64,000 bases of DNA. Origin: Persicaria tinctoria (taxonomy: Eukaryota; Streptophyta; Magnoliopsida; Caryophyllales; Polygonaceae). A program made the translations under genes and the position numbers. Location: assembly GCA_037127255.1 (NCBI GenBank), contig JBANSL010000001.1, positions 27,832,501 to 27,896,500 on the forward strand. The letters run 5' to 3'. The notes beneath the pieces were generated by a model. It searched no databases. It had not been told where the DNA came from and saw only the letters and a program-made list of their open reading frames with translations. Shown here one piece after another: positions 21,468 through 32,995 of the stretch; within the stretch, counting starts at the first letter, position 1, and every line of letters begins with the position of its first letter.

Positions 21468-23272
21468 TGATGTCCATGTTTTGTGCCATGTATTATATTG
21501 ACTTTTATATCGATTTCTGTATACATTTGATGCATTTAGGGTAGATTAGTACAGAATATATGTAGTTTATGCTTATTTTTCAAATTATGGAGTCTACACT
21601 AGTTTCTGTTTAATTTCACAGAAATCGGACGCACTTTTGAGCTTAACGGAAATTCATGATGAAGCTAAGTATGGTGTAGCTGGAGAAAATCCCATATTTC
21701 GACATCCATAATTCTGAATCGAGCTTTGATGTCTTCATGAGAGTTGTAGCCCTCGAAAATAGCTTTCCAACTCATGCTCATATGCTTCGATCCGATGAAT
21801 GAGGACTCGGGAAAATGCGTTTCAAGAACGGAGCAGAATGCTGAAAGCCAGCAGAATTACTCGAAGTCGACCAAACTGGTCGATGTCGACCAACTTTTGC
21901 TCGATGTTTGCTCCAGAGGACGAGATCGAGCATCACCCGTACTCGACGTCGACTACACCCTACTCAACGTCGACCAGAATTGAACCTGACCCGACCTCGA
22001 CGAAGAGAACCAGATCGACAAGCTGAGGATTACTCGAAGTTGAGTACACCCTACTCGACGTCGACCAGGCTTGGTCGAAGTCGACTACACTGTTTTGGGC
22101 CGCGAGACTATTGGGCCATTCTGAGCATATGTGGACAACTTGGGCACAAAGCAAGGCTGGATTCATCATGTTCTATCAAGATCTATCTATGGGGAGAAGG
22201 ATTTTATCCACTTGAAGATATTTAGATAGTTTTCCTTTTAGATAAATGTTCTCTTTTAATTAAGTTTTATCTTTAGAAAGTAGATATAATTTCCTTGATT
22301 AACAAGGATTGGAAGCCTATAAATAAAGCCCATGGGGCTAGTTTTTATTCATTCAATCTTAGGAAGGGAAGTAGGAGAGAGAGGGAGAGAGAGAGTGGAG
22401 GCCAAGAGGAGTTTGTGAAGCGAGAGCGGAATTGGCTTCCTTTGGTTGTAAGCTCTGTTTGGTTTAATTTAATGCAAATTGTTTCTTTTTCATCAACGAT
22501 GTCTGCGATTGCGATGAAGAGCGAGTAGTCCACCCACTTCTAGGGTCGGGGCAAGCCCGACGATAGCCATGCGTGTTTGAGGTAAAGATCCGACCTTTAT
22601 CATGTTTTGAGCATCTACTACCTTTTATGTGTTTATTCTCTATTTAATAGAAATCCATGCTAACAACTTCGATTAATAAACATAAAATCGGTAGATACAA
22701 TTAGGGTTTCTTGAAAGAGTTGTCTAATTGTTGGAAAAGGCGAAAGCTTAATCCTTCGATTCAATTTGCATGATTATCGTTATTTATCTTGCCTTATGCA
22801 TGTTTGGTTATCGTTGTTGGAAACCCCGATCTTGGAAGTTTTCTTTCACATAGTTTATTCCGAATTCCGCAAAGTTTTGTTCTTTATTTTACTATTTCTA
22901 CTCGACTTCGACCACCCCCTGGTCGACGTCGACCAGTGATTTTCGATCGAGAAAAGATTGCTGCTGTTTGTGTCTCTGCAGGAACTCGACTACGACCAGA
23001 CCGTACTCGACGTCGAGTAAGCCTAGTCGACGTCGACCAACACCCAGAGTCTTCTGTTGCTCGGAATCGACTGTACTAACCCCTGTCGAGTACACTGTGG
23101 TCGACCACTTGTGAGATTTTCCGCTGCCTAGGATCCGATGACATGCTTCCTCGAGGATCGATCCTGACTTCTCACTGCTACATCGGGAGGAAGTCTTGTA
23201 ATCATTTGTGTGGGCACGAATCTGGTTTGATCTATTTTATTATATTTTAAACTTGATTTCCTCCTTACAACA
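21468..23272 (+). mobile_element. solo LTR, Athila-like family
   Basis: 1805 bp, TGATGTCCATG...CTCCTTACAACA, flanked by a perfect 5-bp target duplication GTGGG (21463-21467, 23273-23277). There is no internal sequence, so it is the product of LTR-LTR recombination. It contains TCGACGTCGA and TCGAAGTCGA dyads (21860-22090, 22900-23110), a TATA box (CTATAAATAAAGCC, about 22317), an upstream ORF and the GGATCGATCC palindrome at 23155-23164. Confidence 0.9.
22499..22561 (+). promoter_or_regulatory. upstream ORF and hairpin in solo LTR
   Basis: MSAIAMKSE with stop at 22526-22528, followed by GTCGGG-GCAAG-CCCGAC (22545-22561), a perfect six-pair hairpin. It is the counterpart of the leader feature at 10131. 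Confidence 0.55.
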
Positions 23273-23277
23273 GTGGG

Positions 23278-23689
23278 TAAGCTTGTCGATTTGGATTATT
23301 GAATTTGTTTTTTTTTGTTTTTTTGTTGATTGTGGATTTTTTTAGGGTCGAAATTTAGGTATTTTTTTTTGATATTTGGATCATTGGATGACTTTAGTGG
23401 ATTTGTTTATGAAATTGGGTAACATAAGAGATTGATTGTTTGCATGCTAATGTGAATCAATAGTTAATGGGGGAAAATACATATTATGCATAAGTATGCA
23501 TATTTGTGATGATAATTTAGTTAAGGGTTTTGTGGAATTGGTTGTGCTAAGTGATAGATTGGGAGGGGTTTGATGGGATTTATGGGTTATTCGGGTGAAA
23601 ACCCACATTATGCAGCTGTACTTGGGTATTTCAATCAAATTTGCATTAATGAAACAACGAGTTGTGTTTGTGTTGGTGCTTTGGTACCA
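23278..23689. other. unassigned spacer
   Basis: T-rich and AT-rich sequence; no gene recognised. Confidence 0.4.
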
Positions 23690-24072
23690 TCAAATAATGA
23701 AGTTACACCATCGAATAATCAAATGATACTATCGAATAATCCAACAATACTATCGAAAAAAATTTAGTTATTTGTTAAAATGACATGAGTAATCGAATAA
23801 TACTGTAACACCATCAAATAATCCAACGATACTATCGAATAATCCAGCGATACCATCAAATAATCCAGCGACTATAGAATAATCTAGCGATACCATCGAA
23901 TAATTTGTAGTTATTTGTTATAAATACATAAATAACCAAATAATATTGTAACACCATCTCGAATAATCAAGCGATATCATTGAATAATCATTTGATACAA
24001 TCGAATAATCTATTGATACAATAGAATAATCTATTGATATCATCGAATAATATATCGATAACTTCGAATAAT
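23690..24072. repeat. 21-bp minisatellite with higher-order unit
   Basis: Degenerate copies of ATACTATCGAATAATCCAAC-type units of 21 bp. A longer unit that includes AGTTATTTGTTA and TGTAACACCATC recurs once, about 175 bp apart (about 23766 and 23910). Confidence 0.75.
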
Positions 24073-25140
24073 CTCTTTTTTTTTAGTGAAATTCACAATA
24101 ATAATATGTGGCATTAATTAGAACAACTGATATTCCAAGCAACCATAATTTTTCTAAAAAAAAATAATCCCACCAACACAATCCATAAGTTTTTTTTAAA
24201 AAAAGCGGGGCCCCACCGAAAAAAAATAATCCAAGCAACAACAATTTCAAATCCGAACTTCTGAATCGTACGTGAGCACGCGCCAGCAAATGTGGAAGTG
24301 AGTCAAAAAAATCCGTGTGGACCCCAACATTTTTTAATTACAAAAATAAAAAATACCAAATAATCACAGTCATCAATTTTCTTCAATCAACGCCCCAGAT
24401 ATCTTCACATGATACACGTTATGGTCTCTCTAAACCGAAACTCACCTATATATATCATCTTTAAAACTCAAGTAAATTGAATTTCAAACTTTCCAAAAAT
24501 AAATAAATTTCACTCTCAGTCCGTCACTAGTGATTATTACTGCCACAATTAACCAGTTGTTTAACAATAGTTTACAAATAGTTACAGTACATTTATAATA
24601 TTTTTTTGGAAATGTCTATATTTACACTGAGTGTAAAATACTAATCTTACACCTCCAATTAAAAATCTATACCGGTAATGAGAGTGAAAAAATAAAAAGT
24701 AAAACCTTTCATCTTCCCTTTTGCCCTTATTTAATTTCTACCCATCCTTTTCCTTATCCCCAATTTGAAATCAAAACAAAATCAATTGAATAAAACCAGA
24801 TAAAAAATCAACCACATCCGTCATCACCGTCCATCACCACATTTAGTGAAATTGAAAGGGAGAAGAAGCATATTGAAGGGGCATTTTCCTCGTGGTGTCC
24901 GGGTGCTGGTAACAACCCCGAGCCTCCTCGGATTAACCTTGTTGGCACTGATTGGAGGCGGCGAGGAGACGAACAGGTCCTGAGAAGCGCTTGTAGTGCG
25001 GGGAGCGGATTAGGTCCTGAGAAGCGCTTGTAGTGCGGTGAGGAGACGAACATTGTAGGGGTTATAACAAACTGTTAGGGTTTGACGATATGATTCTGTC
25101 ACATTAACATGAGATCGACAAGTGGGTTACACTAAAAGGC
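24073..25140. other. unassigned spacer with short duplications
   Basis: No gene. A local direct duplication of GGTCCTGAGAAGCGCTTGTA occurs near 24975 and 25014. ACATTGTAGGGGTTAT appears at 25050-25065 and again at 25142-25157, bracketing 76 bp that may be a small insertion with its own target duplication. Confidence 0.4.
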
Positions 25141-26075
25141 AACATTGTAGGGGTTATGGGATACACCAAATATTATTGAAAATATTAAAACCTTCAAAGT
25201 TTCAGGATGAGATACACCAGATCGGCTAATCTAGATAGAAACCAAATACACATTGCCTATTTACGACAAATTAATAAATCACACTCCACAACATGATAAT
25301 AACTACTCCTGGATCTGAAAACTCAATATTCCTCCTAGAATTAAGAATTTCATTTGGAAAACAACTATTGATGGATTACCCATAGTCTGGCTGACAAATT
25401 CTTCTACAGAGTAACATCCCAATGCTACCTATGTAATCATGAAGACTACCAACATCTGTTTTTCAATTGTTCAATAATGAGAGTAATCATAGGACAATAT
25501 GAGTCAATGATAAATAAGCGCATTATGATACCAATACTTATCCAAACATTCTTAGAAAACCTTGAACTAATCGATGAGAGACAAAACAAACTTTAATGAT
25601 TTATGTTTCATATGGCAAGCGATCTTGGAATTAAGAAACATTATCATTTTTATTAAAACATAAACCAAATCTACAACGGGATAACTCAAAAAATAATATC
25701 TTCCATAAACAAATGGGACCTGGCTCAAATAAAAGAAGATAATTAAATAAAGAGTGAGATCCCAAGTGAGAACGTCCACCAAGAGGTATCTACAAACTAG
25801 TTAAATGCAGATGGCTCTATAAAAAGCTCTGGTGTCTATGGCATTGAAGGCAACTAGGGAATGTATATTGTCAGGTTATTGATATGTTTCAGTACACGAT
25901 CGCGCATGGATCAATATTACAATTGGAAGCTTCCACTTTCTATATTGGTTTACAGGTAGCGCTTGGGAAAATAAGAAAGATCATAGTAGAAGGGGACAGT
26001 CTAGGTGTAATCAATGTTATTTGGGGCCCAATAAAGTTATGTGGAAGATCCTTATAATGGTAGAAAGAGACCCAA

Positions 26076-26336
26076 TGAGTGTGTGTAGCTAGCTATGTGT
26101 GTGTATGTGTAGCTAGCCAAGTGAGGTTCAGTTAGTTAGAGGGAGCAGGGGTATTTAAGTCATTTCCTATGATCAACCTATCTCCCACTTAGGATGTTGA
26201 AATAGGCGGGAGAAGTGGTTTTGTTCAGTTGTAAGAAATTGTGGAAAAACTCTCTTTCTTCAATGGAGTTTTCTCCAATTTTACTTTCCGGTTCTTAGTG
26301 ATTGTTTGCAATTAAATCTCAAATCTCCTTTCTTCA
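26076..26336 (+). repeat. 5' LTR of copia element
   Basis: It pairs with 32323-32571. Shared blocks include AGCTAGCCAAGTGAGGTTC and CTCTCTTTCTTCAATGGAG. The copies differ by many substitutions, so the insertion is not recent. Confidence 0.85.
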
Positions 26337-26338
26337 AA

Positions 26339-26350
26339 TGGTATCAGAGT
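26339..26350 (+). promoter_or_regulatory. primer-binding site of copia element (tRNA-Met type)
   Basis: TGGTATCAGAGT lies two bases after the 5' LTR and is the standard plant copia site complementary to initiator tRNA-Met. Confidence 0.9.
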
Positions 26351-26639
26351 TATAGAGTGTCCATCCGGTGTTTCGTTTCTCTCTGTTTGATTGTGGAGCG
26401 AGATCTACAATTGGAATTGCAGCTGTCGTCGTTTATGTTTGATTTTGAGATCCGAAATCGATTTTGCTTGTTCGTGTCAATATGGTTGGCCGAGGTGCAA
26501 CAAATCAACAAGGAGAGCTCTGATGTTGGAGGAGACATCAGTGGAAATGGACGAGGCGACTTCATCTCTGTTACTCCTCCTTCTCCAGGTGCTAGTGTTG
26601 GAACGATCTGGAATTTTGCTAATCCAGCTATCCAATTCG

Positions 26640-27640
26640 GAGAAATGATGCAAGGTATGAATAATACACATGTTAATCCCTTGTTTCTTTTGAATTCAGA
26701 TCGGATCACCCTAGCATGGTGCTGGTTTCTACTTCTTTTAATGGATCGAACTTTACGAGTTGGAGTCGGAGCATCAAAATTGCTCTCGGCGTTAAAGCTA
26801 AGCTAGGTTTCATTACTGGAAGTTGTGTTAAGCCCTTAGAAGGGAGTGGTGATTATGAGAAATGGATGAGGTCATGCAGATTCAATGGTGATGTGCTGGT
26901 TGATTAGCTCGATGACTAGTGAAGTAACCAAGAGCTTCATGTATGTGGAATCAGCAAAGGGACTTTGGGACGAGATAAAAGAAAGATTTTATAAATCAAA
27001 TGATCCTCTAGTTTACCTGTTACATAGGGATCTTGTTACTCTCAAGCAAGAGAACCTATCTATTGGTGCGTACTTTGGGAAACTCAAGAAGATATGGGAT
27101 GAACTCCAACTCTTGGATGTTGTTCCAGCTTGTAATTGTGGAGGAATCAACCACTGTGCTTGTGGTTTATTGAAGAGAATGCTTGAGAGGGAGGAAAAAG
27201 AGAAAGTTATGCAGTTTATGATGGGCTTGAATGATGTATATGAGAATTTGAGAAGCAATGCTTTGTCTAAGGATCCTATGTGAGGCAACAACAAGGCTTT
27301 TCAAATGGCTACTAAAATTGAGAGATCTAAGGGGGTTACTGGTGTTAATCATAGAGAGATGAATGCTTTAGGTCTCCAAATTTGGTCAGTTTGAGGCTGA
27401 GGCAAATGTTATGAACATGTTCGAATCGATTTGGTGATCAATGTAAGAAGGTTAAGTTGGACAGAAAATGTGACCATTGTGGAGAAAGAGGGCACACAAA
27501 GGACTATTGCTTCAAATTGATTGGCTATCTTGAGTTGTTTAAAGAGCCTAAAGAGGATGATAGACCTAAGCAATCAAGCAAATTTGTTGCTCAATTGGAG
27601 CATGTTCCACAGGATAGTCCTTTTGATGAATATGTTTAAT
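26640..27640 (+). pseudogene. copia gag
   Basis: FNGSNFTSWSRSIKIALGVK (about 26740-26800) is the usual start of plant copia gag. VESAKGLWDEIKERF, LHRDLVTLKQENLSIGAYF and LKKIWDELQLL follow, then a CCHC zinc knuckle CDHCGERGHTKDYC (about 27469-27510). The frame shifts near 26890 and has a stop at 27281-27283 and further breaks before the knuckle. Confidence 0.85.
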
Positions 27641-29808
27641 GGGAATCCTAAGCCATATCAAGCTATGGTTCATGTTTTTTTTTTCAGGAGGTGTTGAAGC
27701 TCATGAAAGGAAAGGCTCCTATGGAGAGTGTTGAGAGTTCTGCTAACCAAGCCATGGTGCACTTTGCAGGTACTCTGAGTGTATCTTTTCTTATTGGTGT
27801 CAATAAGGCACGAAATGATTCGTGGATTGTAGACTCGGGTGCTATAGATCACATTGCGTTTGATCCTAACATTTTCTCTGCAATCACTTATTTAAATCCT
27901 TCTATTAGTCTTGGTTTGCCTGATGGCAACTGCATTACTGTTAGGAGGAGTAGAACTGTGATTTTACGAAGTGAATTGATCTTCCATTATGTGTTACTGG
28001 TGCCACAGTTTCGACATAATTTGCTATCAGTGTCAAAGAGTGAGGTGCTACAGGTCACATTGCATTTGATCCTAACATTTTCTCTGCAATCACTAGTTTA
28101 AATCCTCCTATCAGTCTTGGTTTGCCTGATGGCAATTGCATTACTATTAGGACGAGAAGAACTGTTATTTTAAGAAGTGAATTGACCTTGCATAATGTGT
28201 TGCTCGTGCCACAGTTTCGACACAATTTTCTATTAGTGTCAAAGAGTCTTTCTATGCAACATTTGAGATTCAGTTTTGATGTTAAATATTGTTGGTTACA
28301 GGACCTTACATATAAGACGGTTCTTGCTAGAGGTCTTGAAGAAAGAGGATAATATGTGTTGAAGGCTCATGGAAGTCTGAAGAATCAAGAGTTGGTTTCT
28401 AGTTCTTTCAATAATAATTGTTTTAGTTGTAATAACTTGTAGTTGATGCATGCTAGACTTGAAGATATGTCCCTCTCTAAAATTCAGCATGTTAAGGAAT
28501 GTAAGGATGTTGATGTAAAGGACCTGTCATTTGACACTTGTGCCATGGCTAAGATTGTCAAATTGAAATTTGACAAGAGTAATGCTATTGCTTCATGTCC
28601 ATTTCAGCTTGTTCATCTAGATGTGTGGGGTCCTTATAAGGTTCAATCCACATGTGGTGCTAAATACTTTTTGACAATCCTAGATGACCACACAAGGAAA
28701 ACTTCGGTTTACCTGATGCAAGACAAAATGCAGGTTTTGAGATTGATCACTTGTTTTTTAGAAATGGTTGAAAAACAGTTTTAGATATCTGTGAAGTTTG
28801 AATTGACAATGGCACTGAATTCAGACAAAAAAGGTGTTTAGATCTCTTGTCTTTTAAAGGCATTGAGCATAAGAGATCAGCTCCGGGTGTTCATGAGCAA
28901 AATGGAAGAGTAGAGAAAAAGCACATGCATTTGATTGAAACTGCAAGGGCTATCAGGCTACATGTTGGTTTACCCATTAAGTTTTGGGGTGATTGCATCT
29001 TGAGTGCCACACACATTATCAACAAAATGCCTTCTTCTGTTTTAAATTGGAAATCTCCTTTTGAGTTACTTTACAAGGTTTCTCCTAGATATTATCAATT
29101 GAGAGTTGTTGGGTTCTTATGTTATGCTCTTCAACCAAATGATCCTAGAGATAAGCTGGGGGTTATTACTAGATGTTGTGTCTTCTTTGGATATCCTCCT
29201 GGCCAAAAGGCATTCAGGTTGTTTCATTTGGAAGGACAATCTATTATTATTAGCAGACATGTGAAATTTGTGGAAGATATTTTTCCTTTCAAGCAAACTG
29301 CTTCTCCTCGTGTTCAGAAAGTGGCTCATGTGCACTTATCTGAAGGTGATAGTCTTGAGATCTATGATCAAGCTTCTACTCCTTCTCCTCTTTCTTCAGA
29401 TCAATTTCTTATTCTCCTGCTCAGTTCAACACTTTACCTCTAGGAATATACATTACTAGGCCTTCTAGGTGGAAGGATTTTGTTTGCACAAGCTTACCCA
29501 ACAGAGGTCCTATTGATTCCTCATCCTCTGAATCATTTGCAGTATTCTCTGTGCCAAACATGTCATATCTTTCACCTCAATACATTCATTCTCTTGCAAA
29601 TGCTTGATCTGTGTTTAAGCCCAATTCCTATACACAAGCCAAAGGGGTACCAAAATGGGAACAAGCCATGACTTTTGAACTCAATGCTCTCACAAGCAAC
29701 AACACAAGGCTTGTTACTCCTCTTCCTCTAGGTAAAAAAAGCCATTGGTTGCAAGTGGATATTCAAAATTAAGCACATGCCTAATGGTTTCATAGAACGG
29801 TACAAGGC

Positions 29809-29897
29809 AACCATTCCGGAATGGCTCACCGGAAAGGACGTGTGGGTAGTGCCCATAGGTCCCCGGTTCGAACCCCGGAATGACCGCTCTCTATTCA
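29809..29897 (+). mobile_element. tRNA-derived SINE-like insertion
   Basis: 89 bp inserted in the copia RT frame, flanked by a 15-bp duplication (29794-29808 and 29898-29912; 13 of 15 match). It holds pol III A-box-like TGGCTCACCGG and B-box-like GGTTCGAACCC. It does not fold as a complete tRNA, so I do not call a tRNA gene. Confidence 0.6.
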
Positions 29898-29996
29898 AGA
29901 AAGGTATAAGGCTAGATTGGTAGCTAAACGATATAATCAAGTGAAGGAAAAGGATTACAAGCAAATATTTTCTCCGGTTGTAAAATTGTCCACTAC

Positions 29997-30174
29997 CGAG
30001 AAAACACGGTTGTAAACGGAAAAACACAAAACCGAAAAGATACGACATGAAAATAACACGAACCGAGAAAACACGGTTGTAAACGGTTCGTGGTCGGATC
30101 GAGGATTTCCCCTTGTCGGATACCCGACACAAACCGTTTAATTTTTTTAATTTATAATTATACTAAATTCAATA

Positions 30175-30222
<48 letters not shown>

Positions 30223-30741
30223 GTAGTGGAGCAAGAAGACTCTCTAGCTCATTTGGGTATGGGTTAAGGATATCGCACCGCTTTGCACTTCAACCTGGGT
30301 TCGAATCCGGGTGTCCTCCTTTTTTTCTTTCCTTTTTTCCTTTCCGTTTTTTCCAGCGAGGTATATATATACATCTTTTATCATCTTCAAAGCCCAAACC
30401 CTAACCTCTCATTCTGACAATTGCAATAGCCGTCGTTGGCCGACTATTCCCTTCTTATTCAATCATCTTCTTCTCCTGCATCCTGTCCATTCCTCTCGGC
30501 TCTCGGCACTTCTGTTCATCTTCTTCCCTACTGTTTTCGTTTCTCCCTCTCCCAATCTCCCCTCCCTCCAGAATTTAGGGATAGCTTCTTCTAAATACCC
30601 TTGTGTTGCCAACAAGAGAGCCATCACAGAGAGTAGGTCTTTCATAAAGTCGATCTTCGGAAGCGCTCTCTCTCACATTTGCTGACCATGTTACCATTTT
30701 GCCATAGGCTAATTACGGTGCATTTGAAGATTTAATGCCTA

Positions 30742-30777
<36 letters not shown>

Positions 30778-31056
30778 TCACTTGCCATTGATTTCTTACT
30801 GTTTTAGGTCTGGGCTTGTTGTTTATGCAACAATTGCACAGCGCACACAACACACGGCACACAGCGCACACGACAAAAAAAAAAAAATTTGGTTCGTGTC
30901 GGGTACCTAGGTATCCGACACGGATCCGAATAGCTTAACCGTGTTGGGTATCCGGCTTAAGATGGTTCGTATACGGTTCGGGCATTTTGGACTAAACGGT
31001 TTCGGGTACCCGACATGATTATTCGATTCATGTCGGGTACCCGAATATGCACACCT
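29997..31056. mobile_element. unclassified 1-kb insertion in copia RT
   Basis: It separates reverse transcriptase coding sequence (ends near 29996, resumes at 31057). The ends are rich in CGGGTACCCGAC-like words and in GAAAACACGGTTGTAAACGG, which is repeated 66 bp apart, resembling the subterminal repeats of non-autonomous hAT-like elements. Inside are a TA microsatellite (about 30178-30220), a second tRNA-like A/B-box pair (TAGCTCATTTGGG about 30247, GGTTCGAATCC about 30299) followed by poly-T, a pyrimidine-rich 5'UTR-like stretch with an 80-codon open frame, and a (CT)n run (30746-30773). It may be a transposon carrying a captured gene 5' end. Exact borders are uncertain. Confidence 0.45.
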
Positions 31057-32322
31057 CTAGCTCTAGCTGCTTGTAAGGGTTGGGTTCTTCATCAACTAGA
31101 CGTCAACAATGCCTTTCTATGTGGGTACCTTGGAACTAGGAGAAAGTGTATATGTTTCGACCTCCAGAATTTGTTGTTCCTCAGGGTCATGTCTGTAAAT
31201 TGAAGACGTCATTGTATGGCCTTAAACAAGCTAGTCGTCAATGGAACTAGGAGCTCACTCAGTTCATGATCAAATTGGGTTACACTCAATCTTGCCATGA
31301 TTATTTTCTCTTCACTAAGTGTGTGGGTAAGAGTATGACAGTTGCTCTTGTTTATGCCGATGAAATGCTTCTATTGGGCAACTCTAGCTCAAAAATTAGT
31401 TTCACCAAGGAAGCCTTACACAAGGGTTTCATAATTAAAGAATTTAATGTTACTAGATGCTTCTTAAGGATGGAAATTGCAAGATCATCCTCACGCATTT
31501 TGCTCAATCAACGGAAATATGTGCTCGATATTCTGACAGATGCTAACATGGATGGTTGTAAATATGCTGAGTTTCCTATGCAACATGAAACAAGTTATCT
31601 GATACTCTTGTTGATCCCATTGATCATGTACCCAGAAGATTACAGACGATTGTTAGGGAGGCTTCTCTATCTCACTCCCACTCGCCCATATATTTCTTAT
31701 AAGGTCCAGCAGCTTGGCCCATTTCTTCCATGCCCTTTGAAACCACACTAGGATGCTCTTATGTATCTCCTTAGATATCTCAAGGGAAGCTTTAACTTTG
31801 CTTTGTCATACCTTTCGAATTCATCACTCACAGTCAGGGCTTACAGTGATGCTGATTGGAGCAATTGCCTTGACGCAAAGAGATCCCTCTCTCGATATTA
31901 TGTTTTCTTAGGCTTGACTTTAGTATCTTGGAAGACCAAGAAGCAAAAGGTGGTCTCTAAGTCTTCTACTGAGACTAAATACAGAAGCATGCCGGCTGCA
32001 GTTAGTGAATTAGTATGGATTCATGGTGTTTTCACTGATTTGGGCATTCCAGTTTCTCTTCTTATTGATTTACACTGTGACGATAAATCGGCTCAGGAGC
32101 TGGCCATAAACCTAGTGTTCCATGAACGTACCAAGCTCGTTCGAATTGATTCCCATTTCATTCGTGAAATGATTCATCAAGGGTTCATCATAACCTCTCA
32201 TGTTCCATCGTCCCTTCAAATTGCTGATATTTTCACCAAAGCATTGGGGGCTAAGCAACATGACTTCTGGTCCAAGTTGTGTCACGTCCTGCCTTGCCTC
32301 GGTCCAGCTTGAGGGGGGTATG

Positions 32323-32571
32323 TGAGTGTGTGTAGCTGTGTGTGTAGCTAGCCAAGTGAGGTTCGATTAGTTAGAGGGAGTAGGGGTATTTTGGTCATTT
32401 CCCATGAGCAACCTATCTCCCACTTGAGCAATTGAAATATGCGAGAGAAGTGGTTTTGTTCAATTGTAACAAATTGTGAAAACACTCTCTTTCTTCAATG
32501 GAGTTTTCTCCAATTTTCCTTTCCGATTCTCGGTGATTATTTGCAATTGAATCTCAAATCTCCTTTCTTCA
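32323..32571 (+). repeat. 3' LTR of copia element
   Basis: It follows the polypurine tract and matches 26076-26336. A few extra A residues separate it from the CCCAA duplication. Confidence 0.85.
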
Positions 32572-32612
32572 AAAACCCAAATGCCGAGAAGTCGTTTTAC
32601 GAGCTTCTATAG

Positions 32613-32908
32613 ATAATCAAATCAATGTTTCGACTACATTGGTAAAGCTAGATGCATTTGTTATATGAGCGATGTCCCTTTGAATATGGCATATTTCAGA
32701 CACTACTATATATAATCAAATCAAAGTGTCGACTACATTGCTAAAGCTAGATGCATTTTTTATATGAGCAGTATCCATTTGAATAGGGCATATTTCAGAC
32801 ACTACTATAGATAATCAAATCAAAGTGTCGACTACATTTCTAAAGCTAGATGCATTTGTTATATGAGCACTTTTCCTATGAATAGGGCATATGTATCACC
32901 ATTCTTCC
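32613..32908 (+). repeat. three 99-bp tandem repeats in LINE tail
   Basis: Units start at 32613, 32712 and 32811 (ATAATCAAATCAA...), with few differences between units. 99 bp equals 33 codons, but each unit holds stops. They lie in the 3' end of the LINE just before its poly-A. Confidence 0.8.
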
Positions 32909-32995
32909 GGATGGTCATAAATGATCTTTGCCTCGTCAAAGATATTTTAAGGTTTGCCTATTGTAAAAAAAAAACATTATAGGGGTTATGGGATA

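Larger units (their letters stand above)
27690..32312 (+). pseudogene. copia protease-integrase-reverse transcriptase-RNase H
   Basis: Protease: WIVDSGAIDH (about 27823-27852). A 206-bp tandem duplication (27850-28055, 28056-about 28250) then shifts the frame. Integrase: HLDVWGPY (about 28614) and LDDHTRKTSVYLM, a degraded second Asp region (IDNGTEF, about 28803), EQNGRVEKKH with the catalytic-region Glu. Reverse transcriptase: GCKWIFKIKHMPNGF (about 29738-29790), interrupted by a SINE and a 1-kb insertion, then LHQLDVNNAFLCGYL (about 31090) and YADEMLLLGN where intact elements have YVDD. RNase H: AYSDADWSNCLDAKRS, STETKYRSM and a C-terminal FHERTKLVRIDSHF. Confidence 0.85.
26076..32575 (+). 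mobile_element. Ty1/copia LTR retrotransposon, defective
   Basis: LTRs of about 250-260 bp (TGAGTGTGTGTAGC...TTTCTTCA), tRNA-Met primer-binding site, gag, protease, integrase, reverse transcriptase, RNase H and a polypurine tract (GAGGGGGG at about 32311-32318). The domain order gag-PR-INT-RT-RH defines copia. CCCAA at 26071-26075 and 32576-32580 is the target duplication, within the host LINE. Many stops, a protease duplication, a SINE and a 1-kb insertion in the RT region show it is inactive. Confidence 0.9.
25164..32972 (+). mobile_element. 5'-truncated LINE, split by a copia element
   Basis: The LINE body is 25164-26075 plus 32576-32972. It carries a zinc-finger region of plant LINE reverse transcriptase (IPPRIKNFIWKTTIDGLP, then CYLCNHEDYQHLFFNC in another frame, about 25330-25475). 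A piece of RNase H follows (EASTFYIGLQVA...IIVEGDSLGVINVIWG, about 25925-26030) that continues past the copia element (DPNAEKSFYELL). It ends in a poly-A run (about 32965-32972). A 23-bp target duplication with one mismatch flanks it (25141-25163 and 32973-32995), which fixes both ends. Frameshifts and stops make it a dead copy. Confidence 0.85.

Noticed and set aside
29818..29885. Possible tRNA gene in the copia RT
   Set aside because: It lies inside an 89-bp insertion with a 15-bp target duplication; it is a SINE-like head, not an independent tRNA.
30246..30325. Possible tRNA gene (A and B boxes, poly-T behind)
   Set aside because: Acceptor and D arms do not pair well and three extra bases lie before the A box, so it is a tRNA-derived remnant.
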